A stretch of 64,000 nucleotides of DNA from positions 4,894,501-4,958,500 of the forward strand of contig WPIO01000007.1 in assembly GCA_009760855.2 (NCBI GenBank), given 5' to 3'. Origin of the DNA: Cristatella mucedo (Eukaryota > Bryozoa > Phylactolaemata > Cristatellidae). Positions within the stretch are counted from its first letter, which is position 1; each line of letters starts with the position of its first letter. Below, one piece after another: positions 26,660 to 64,000 of this stretch. Made by a program: the position numbers and the translations under genes. Under the pieces are notes generated by a model, which did not search any database, was not told the origin of the DNA, and worked only from the letters and a program-made list of their open reading frames with translations.

Positions 26660-29600
26660 CTGGAATATGGCGTCATTTAATATCAAATTTTCTGAATCTA
26701 TTAATGCACAGACACATTAAGAGAGCTTAATTGTATCTGCATAGAGTCGCAAACTTAAGACTTGTTAATCGTTCCATTGAATGCACACTGAAAGGAGCTA
26801 AAATGTATTTGAGCTGTCGCAGAACACAAGTGCGGAATAAGTGAATGAGTTTTCTGCAGTGTCGATACAATAACCCCAAGCGGCGATATATATGTTGGCT
26901 TACTTTTCAATTGCTTATCTCTTTAAGACCGGACCATTTTAATTATGAAATAAATTAAAATTCTGACCACGACGTTAAATGCTGAGTAGAGGATTCGATA
27001 CATTTAATATTGAGGCATATGCGTGAACTGAGCCAAATATCGAGGTCAGAGGTACAGAATACAAATGAGGGTGGGTAGACTGGCCGGGCTACCGCCGCAG
27101 CCGCAATCAGCGGCGAGAGCTTCTATCGCCATATTGAGGGTGAATGCCTTTAAACGCCTCGGCGGCACACCTTTTGTCAAAGCTTCTATGCGACCGATTG
27201 TCACAAGCCATGAAGAAGCTTTACTCCGAGCGGCTAGCTTTGGCCGCAGAACATGGTACGGCTCCGTCGGTCTCTGCTTATTAGAGCGTCGCCCAAGCGC
27301 TAGGCAAGCATTCAGATCGATCCTTATACTTGCCTCTGAATGTACGAGCACAAAAGGAAAACGGGGCTCCAAAGGATTACTTGGTGTCAGGAGAGCTTCT
27401 GATGGCTATTAACTTTAACCTCGCATAATCCGAATTACTCTAGGAAAGTGTTGTTAAGGGCTGTCATCACATGAAGGTTTGCAGTCGATTATTCCCGAAG
27501 CAGCTTCCCGGCTGCGCGTGGCTAGACATTCCAGGTATACAGAAGTTACTGAATACGGGGATCAACCAGATTGCTAGGTTGACTTGATGGAGCGTATACG
27601 TTGGCGTCGGCGAATATTTAATGAGCTTTAAGGAATCAAAGGAATTGTGAGATCTAAAATTTCTCTAGAATTTTTTTTATTTCGAGTAGTTTTTATTTTT
27701 AACCTTAATTTTTTTTACATTTTACATAGTGCATTTTTAAGCCTGGTAGCCACACTCCCCGAAACAATGGTAGCCACCTGGGGGGGGGGGGTATGGGGAT
27801 TTAGTGATGGGGACTACACGCTCTGTGTATGCACATTCGGCCACAGTGCTAGACCCGCCCTATCCTCGCTAGAGCAATCAGAAAGACATGGTAGAATCTC
27901 AGCATCTTTAGGCGACTTGCTACAGTCAGTACCCTTTATTCGTCGCTGTGCTGCATCTAACAGAGCTTATTTAAAACGTTTGTTTTTCTAAAAAGTTCTT
28001 TAATCGCTGCTAAAGGAACCTCGCGCCCCAGATCGACTTCGAATTACAGCTCTGTAAGGACCCGCGCGAAATGCCCTGTTAAAATCCCCCTAGCCCCGGT
28101 GGCACCATAAAGAGACGGACCGCAAAGAGTCAAAGGTCAGAATTGTTCAAGGTGGTGCACCGCCTGTCGACCTTTTGCGTCTTCTCTCCACAGAATCGTT
28201 AGCTTCTTTTTTCAAAAGGTCTTACTAGCCTTTCTTGGGAGCAGACTCCGATTCTGGCTGCCGAGGAATGGCCGGAAAGAGGGGCTTTTCGATCCCTCTA
28301 AAACAAAATGGCTACACTCCATATTGGCAGAGTCTGAACGGATGCTCGGAAAATGGCATCACCCGGAAGCCTTTTTGACACTGCCGCATGTGAGACTGTA
28401 CCCCTAATTGTGGAGCCCGACGCTGCGCCCAGAAGGCTACCTGCCCGGTAGACTTACGTAACTTAATCTAAAAGAATCTATAGAGCTTCTCGGGAAATAC
28501 CCCGAAGACCGTGCTGAAGATGCGGAAGCCTCTTTAAACGTAACCGTCTAAAATTAAGCATGAGCCCCAATTTGAAGGTTCTTGTATTATCCCCCCCCCC
28601 CGCGCAGCTCGGGAGGTCTCTTTATACCCGCGCGGAGAAGAGCCACCTCCTTCTCAACTCTGATAATCTTATTCATTTCCCTCTTTGAAATGACGATGCA
28701 TCATCTCGAAACCGACCTGAGTGCTTAAGCTTATAATGAAATTAATGATAATACTAATAAATTTGATCTAGCCCCCACAGAGAACTCAATCTCTTTCTAG
28801 GCACTTTACATTTGCTGCAAAGGAAGCACGATCGCCTGCTGGCTCGCTGCCCTACGCAACACACCCATTGAGCAACGTCTACAAACAAAGCCGGCTACCT
28901 CTTGAGAAACGCCTAGAATCTGCTTGCCGTACGCGTATCGCCCGATCAATCTCTAGAATCACCCTCGTAGAGCCGGCAGGTAGACTCGCCCTCCCTCGCT
29001 AGCCTTCGAGCACCCACCGAGAGCTATCGAGCCCCAAAGGGGGAGGACCGGTGGGGTATTTTAGCAAAAGAAGGGGCTCCAACTGCTGAAATTGTGTTTA
29101 GTGCAGCCCATCCCGTCAGCCAAATCCATGGGTTGCTTTAACCTCCTATAGGTTTGTCCGGATTTATATTGTTTTTTTTCATGAATTAACGAAGTTACAT
29201 CGGTTTATTACAAACAGCCCTCGTCACGATGTGCATGACGAGAGCCAAACGGCGTATTCTCAAACGGACTTAACGCCTCTAGTACGCTATTATTGTACGA
29301 TAAGTGTAGCTGAAAAGCTTTCCTTCGCTCCAGGAGACATTTTCGAAAGATCAGCATCAATTTTCGATTTCCATGGCCGCCCTGCCGAGCATCATTCCCT
29401 CCTGCGCTCATTTCCGGCATCGGGAAACGGGACTCGCGAGTAATCTATTGGAGCACAGTAGGGTCACTTTCGTTTTTGTGTCCGACTTGTTCGATCTAAA
29501 ATAAGAATTCACATACTAGAGAGCGTGTGGATGGAAGCAAAACCATACGAAGACTTACCGTGTAAACCCGGCTTACTAAGCTTGCAACGATTAGTAGGTA
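26660..29600. other. Gene-poor spacer with homopolymer G/C runs
   Basis: Contains a G10 run (27781-27790), a C10 run (about 28591-28600) and one solo LINE tail listed separately. Overlapping open frames on both strands at 27046-27412 have no recognisable domain. I could not support any gene here. Confidence 0.45.
28735..28835 (-). mobile_element. LINE family A solo 3' tail
   Basis: AATGAAATTAATGATAAT... then CAGAGAACTCAATCTCTTTCTAGGCACTTTACATTTGCTGCAAAGGAAGCACGATCG, matching the tail at 59.0 kb almost exactly. Confidence 0.85.
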
Positions 29601-29601
29601 A

Positions 29602-29755
29602 AAGTCGGCTTATCCAGCAATCATTTTTACATAGCGGCAGAAGAGCCTTTGCAGCTATCGCCCGCCTGCAGCAGGAAATTTAGGATTGCCTGCAGCAGGA
29701 CTCAAAATGACATGGGTTGTGAGGTGCTAGCACTACACCACCAGGCTTAGAGATA
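29602..29755 (-). mobile_element. tRNA-derived SINE, inverted
   Basis: + strand signatures are ACATAGCGGCAGAAGAGCCTTTGCAGCTATCG, GGATTGCCTGCAGCAGGACTC and a degraded B box with CACTACACCACCAGGCTTAG. Same family as 15.3-15.7 kb. Confidence 0.75.
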
Positions 29756-29892
29756 GCCTAAGCGTCCCCCATATCGCAGCAGCTGTGGTGGTGTTGTGCA
29801 ACTCGCCAGCTCCATGTCATACACTAATTTCAAGATACAGTGAGACCGGAGGCCGTATATCTTTGGACTAAACGCCGAAAAAAAATAATTTC

Positions 29893-29965
29893 ACCTCGTG
29901 CAGGTAACGATCCTGCAACCTCTAGGTTGCAGGTTCAGTGCTCTACCGATCAAGCTGTCGAGACT
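29893..29965 (-). other. tRNA-like sequence (pseudo-tRNA or SINE head)
   Basis: The - strand has an A-box-like AGCTTGATCGGTAGAGC and a perfect 5-bp T-stem (GCAGG/CCTGC). The T-loop ATCGTTA is not canonical, and the anticodon and acceptor stems do not pair well. It is not a convincing functional tRNA. Confidence 0.4.
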
Positions 29966-30399
29966 AAGTATCGTCTCGCCTAGTGCTCAAGCCAAATCCC
30001 GGTGTAGGGCGTGAATGTGTACCCAGGCTGGGTTCGGTTGGCTGGGACCGGACGGCTTTAGTGAGGGTTAGGGTCACCGGCTAGGCCAGGGTCTGACCCT
30101 ACGGCATGGCCGGATGTATGCGGTGACGTGGGGTCACCGGGGCTCTTGGGTACGGGAAGTTGGCCAAGTAAGTCGTGGTGTTGGAGGCTCCCTGTCTCGC
30201 CGAGTTATGCACCTGGATTCGTGCAGGCGTGCTCCGGCGATGCTGCCACGCACGCAAGGGAACTAGTACCCAAGGCCCGAGCGGAGCTGGATAGCTCGCT
30301 CGTTGTTGACTTGTTTATACCGCGTTCCCCCCGTGTAGTGTGTTCGTGAACCCCCCCCCGTGTGTTGGCGTCTTTCGGTGGAAGCTTACGACTGTGGTA

Positions 30400-30710
30400 G
30401 TCGTCGACTCGGACTAGCCAGCAGTTACTCAGCCAGCCGGGTTTTGGACGGCGTACGCTCGTACTGTTGGATTCGGAGTCGGTACAACGACAGGACTGCA
30501 GAAGCCGACTGACCCCAACTAACACGTTTGTTCGCGCTTGCTGCGTCGTCTTGCTCCCCCGTAGTGTACTGTGTATAGGACCCTCCCTGTAGACTTGTTT
30601 AGTTCCCCCGTTGTTGTTGGCGCATGCGTTATAAAGATGTTTAACCTGACGGCCGCTCGTCTTACCCTAGCTCGGTGGCATGGCGAGCGGCAGCGTGGCC
30701 GGAGTATGGC
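30400..30710 (+). repeat. LTR-like block, copy 2
   Basis: Partner of 26100-26430. It contains CAGTTACTCAGCCAGCCGG, GGACGGCGTACGCTCGTACTGTTGGA, CCCTCCCTGTAGACTTGTTTAGTTCCCCC and GGCGCATGCGTTATAAAG. A C9 run lies upstream at about 30349-30357. Confidence 0.45.
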
Positions 30711-31538
30711 GGGGTTTGGCGGGAATTAGCCTTTGACCCCTGGAACCCGGTTACAAATGAATGTGTGAGCTTATAACTGCAATTTGTATGCTAAGCTCCT
30801 ACTGTTGCGCCTGCTTTCGTCGATGCCGATATAGCGCATCCACTGAATAGACCTATACGATCTTAGCGAGTGTCGTTACCCCAATCTATATAAAAGTCTG
30901 GTTTCCGACTGCCTGTACAGCCACGTGCCCCAGCAGGCTGCGAGAGCTTCGGCAGTGGCCTACGTTCAGACTTCGTCGACAGCGACTCACCAGTCAGTCT
31001 AAATTGTTTCGTGAGTCCCGTAACCATCTGCAACCATATCATCCGGCGCCCACGCGAAGAGCTCGGAGTGTCCCATAAACAGGGACTCTCGTTGAACGCA
31101 TCAGAGATTTCACAAATCGTGTCATTCCCCATTCCTCTCATGGCGATCGGCCTTCCAGTCTTGGTGACATATGTACCGCGTCGGAAGCAGCGCTTAGGCA
31201 GGACCGAGAAGCAACTGACCGAACCCACACCCTTTACTGGGCACAGCGTCCTCTCCGAACAATAAATTAAGCTTGCAGGTTGTCCTGAAACAAAAACCCT
31301 CAGACAATGCACCGAAATGCAGCCGTGCAATGCTCTGGTCAGCGGCCCTTTCGACATCCCCGGCCACGACCGAGATAATGCGTTGCCAACAGACATATTA
31401 ATGTAACCGGAGACACCGCGGCCGGCGTTCATACACGGCCAAGCCGAGCCCCAGGAATCAATCACCTTGACCGATTCCCAGTTGTTACAGCGGCTCCATT
31501 TCTGACTGATTCTCGTTGCCGCCGCCGTATCCGAAAGC

Positions 31539-61560
<30,022 letters not shown>

Positions 61561-61639
61561 GTTGCAGACTCGTCGTCATTTGGCCTCCTCCTCCTCCTCC
61601 TCTGTTGGACCTTTGATCTTTAACATCCACTCTTTTGGC

Positions 61640-62880
61640 TGCGTAGCCCAGTGGTTGCACGGTGCCTGATGTGTATTGCCAAACGCAGGAAGTGTAACGC
61701 TAGGATCAAAAAGCCATTCAAGTCAGGCGAATCGCTACCGGCTGGCCACAGTGCTCTCACGCTCACCTGAGATAGACCGTTGTCGTGTTCCATGCATACC
61801 GGAGGGCTCGTTCATTCAAGCGTGCATGTCGCATCTTGTAATGTTATTTGTTTCGCTTGGATGAGGAGTGGGCGGACATGTTTGGGGGGGACACTGCGTG
61901 GCAGCGCAGACAGCAAAGTCCTGCCTGCCTCCCTTCCCCCACCTTGCTGCTGCTTTATCGGTCGGCCTGCGTACATGCGTAACTGAGGCTACAGTTAGCA
62001 GCACTGTGTGGGATTTTTCAAACCTGTTCTCACTTCTGTGCTCGTAGGCAGCTGCTTGTATCCGTAATGGTTCCTCCTCCAATGCCTTCAGTGAGTGCTT
62101 GGCCGTGTCGGTTGCCGCCACCAAACCTCCTTTGGACATGGTTGGCCAGAGGCCTCGCCGGCGAGCACTCATTCGCTGCAGCTTGCCTGCTCTGCTAAGA
62201 AAAAAACTACCCCGATTGCTAGCAGCGTAGCAGCCGGCAGGTGTGGCCCCTCTACGCTGCGCCCTCTGCCCGCCTGGTGCTTGCCACTCGTATACCGAGC
62301 TGCTGTGTCGCCATTCAGCACTGCACAGCCTCGCACTCGGAAGGGTGAAGAGTTTGCGTGCTCGTGTGTTCGGTTTTTGCTGAAAATGCAGAACTGTTGG
62401 CCCCGGTGGAGAGCGGCAGTGCTAAGAGCTGGAAAAAGTTCTCCCCGACTGCAGGAACGATCCTGCAACCATAGCCTTGCTTGAATGGAATCACGGCCCT
62501 TTCTAACTTTCCAGTTGAGCCGTTGAGGCTACTGACTAGTGCTAACATTAAACTGTCAGTCTGCAATGGCCACTGGCTACTACACACCCATCCCCGTTTT
62601 CTCCCCCCTCCCCTCTATTGTCACATAAGCTTGAGAGCTCATTTTGGCATGCAGGTGTGCATGCACTACCTACAATGCCGTTTGCTGACCCGACGACAAA
62701 ATAAATTGTAAAACTCAAACAACCGAAGGCCTTAAGAAAGAACTAGGAACTAAATGGCAAGAGCTTCATATTACATGTGTGGCCTTCCTGTAGTCTGCCT
62801 AGGTTGAATTTGAATCTGGTTAGCTCAGAGATGGAGGCTACCTGGTGAGCAATGCCGTTCGTTGGTTTAAGTTTAATAGC
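61640..62880. other. Region downstream of GEMIN2 exon 6
   Basis: Expected to hold the last GEMIN2 exon. A possible acceptor at about 62048 (GTGCTCGTAG) opens a frame, but it does not resemble the GEMIN2 C-terminus. AATAAA at 62699-62704 could be its polyadenylation signal. A tRNA A-box-like GTAGCCCAGTGGTTGCACGG lies at about 61646. Nothing else is supported. Confidence 0.35.
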
Positions 62881-62884
62881 AGCA

Positions 62885-63170
62885 TCGTATTCCATTCTAC
62901 GAGAAATAAATCTCCAGGCACGTTACGTATGTTTGAATGAAAGCATGTCACATCGTACAGTGTGAGCAAACGTGAGCACCCAAAGGGCTATTCGCACAGG
63001 TTGAGCGAATACTGTCTGGAGCAAGTTGGTTCTTTGCTTCTTTTTAAATGTCATGACACCAGTCGGTAGTGAGCTCCGGGCTTTTTTTGGATACATGCCA
63101 GTGTGTGGCATGGTCCCCAAAGGATTTGAGGTTGGAGAGGGGTTGGTACGATTGGAAGCCTGATTAGGAA
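62885..63170 (-). mobile_element. Degraded LINE family A 3' end
   Basis: Tail-like ACGAGAAATAAATCTCCAGGCACGTTACGTATG, then ORF-end-like TTTAAATGTCATGACACCAGTCGGTAGTGAGCTCCGGGC and CCCCAAAGGATTTGAGGTTGG. Confidence 0.6.
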
Positions 63171-63171
63171 G

Positions 63172-63300
63172 TATTTCTAGCGAACTCAAAGCCTAAGCAG
63201 CTTTCGGTGCGCATGCGGTAGCCAACAGACTTCGTCGGGTCAGCTGTCGAGGAAGTGAGCAGCAGCAGAAGTATCATCTCAGGACGGCCGGAATGGATAT
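63172..63300 (-). mobile_element. LINE family B 3' tail
   Basis: TAGCGAACTCAAAGCCTAAGCAGCTTTCGGTGCGCATGCGGTAGCCAACAGACTTCGTC closely matches 37855-37915, inverted relative to the LINE. Confidence 0.8.
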
Positions 63301-63467
63301 GTGGATATGCTACAGTCTGCAGTGGGAGAGAAGATGGCGTTGGGTAATAATAGCAAGTGATTGAAGTAACATAAAAGTGAGTGAAAACCGCTTGAAGATG
63401 ACACACTACTTGATGTGGAGTTAGTTCAGGCTGCTGAGAGCAGTTCCACCTGTGCTTCGGACTGCTT

Positions 63468-63830
<363 letters not shown>

Positions 63831-64000
63831 ATGCTTGGGAGCTCTTGCACGAGCTTCGTTTAGCCCACCCGGAGATAATAAGAGAGATAAATTGGCAACT
63901 GCGGTTTACTCGGTTTATAAGCAGTGATAGGATACTGTGTCGCTATGTGACCGACGTTTGACTGCTTGAGCATGCCCTCCGAGGCCCACTCCTGCCGCCG

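Noticed and set aside
27046-27412. Overlapping 108- and 115-codon ORFs on opposite strands
   Set aside because: No recognisable domain, splice context or conservation signal visible; they probably arise from a stop-poor stretch.
62049-62230. Possible last GEMIN2 exon after GTGCTCGTAG
   Set aside because: None of the three frames resembles the GEMIN2 C-terminal helix region, so I did not annotate it as coding.

Overview
The window is animal nuclear DNA. Genes are split into GT-AG exons, introns run to many kilobases, LINE and SINE copies are dense, and dinucleotide microsatellites are long. Exons are rich in G/C-ending codons, while introns and spacers are more balanced. The two conserved genes match vertebrate proteins well but carry large low-complexity insertions. 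This suggests an invertebrate or early-branching chordate; the lineage cannot be settled from the sequence alone.

I resolved three genes exon by exon, using splice sites and phase agreement. (1) TBC1D30 orthologue, + strand, eight exons from 1481 to 17692. The first exons lie upstream of the window; the rest of the TBC Rab-GAP domain and the C-terminus are present. (2) GEMIN2 (SMN-complex subunit) orthologue, + strand. It starts at 31539 and is spread over about 30 kb to at least 61.5 kb; its last exon or exons were not found. (3) A secreted C-type lectin-domain protein, - strand, three exons (55789 down to 47493), lying wholly inside the 16.9 kb fourth intron of GEMIN2 and antisense to it. 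Its three exons sum to a complete 269-codon reading frame.

Layout: 1-17.7 kb is TBC1D30 with LINE/SINE-filled introns. 17.7-31.5 kb is a gene-poor spacer. It holds repeats, a decayed Ig-FN3 exon pair of titin/twitchin type on the - strand, a perfect 32-bp-arm hairpin, two related LTR-like blocks and a tRNA-like element. 31.5-61.6 kb is GEMIN2 with its nested lectin gene, a foldback-type element in intron 1, LINEs of two families and a fragment of an uncharacterised dispersed protein gene. 61.6-64 kb is repeats ending in a long CT tract.

Mobile DNA dominates. One CR1/L2-like LINE family (A) occurs many times as 3' fragments of the reverse-transcriptase ORF plus a common 3' tail ending in (TTA)n. 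A second related family (B) has a different tail. One tRNA-derived SINE family has its own tail; another appears to carry the 3' tail of LINE family A. No bacterial operon, CRISPR array, rRNA or phage element was seen. The genes are unrelated in pathway: Rab8-type GAP and cilia (TBC1D30), snRNP assembly (GEMIN2), extracellular recognition (lectin). Nothing indicates a new multigene system. The most notable architecture is the nested antisense lectin gene.
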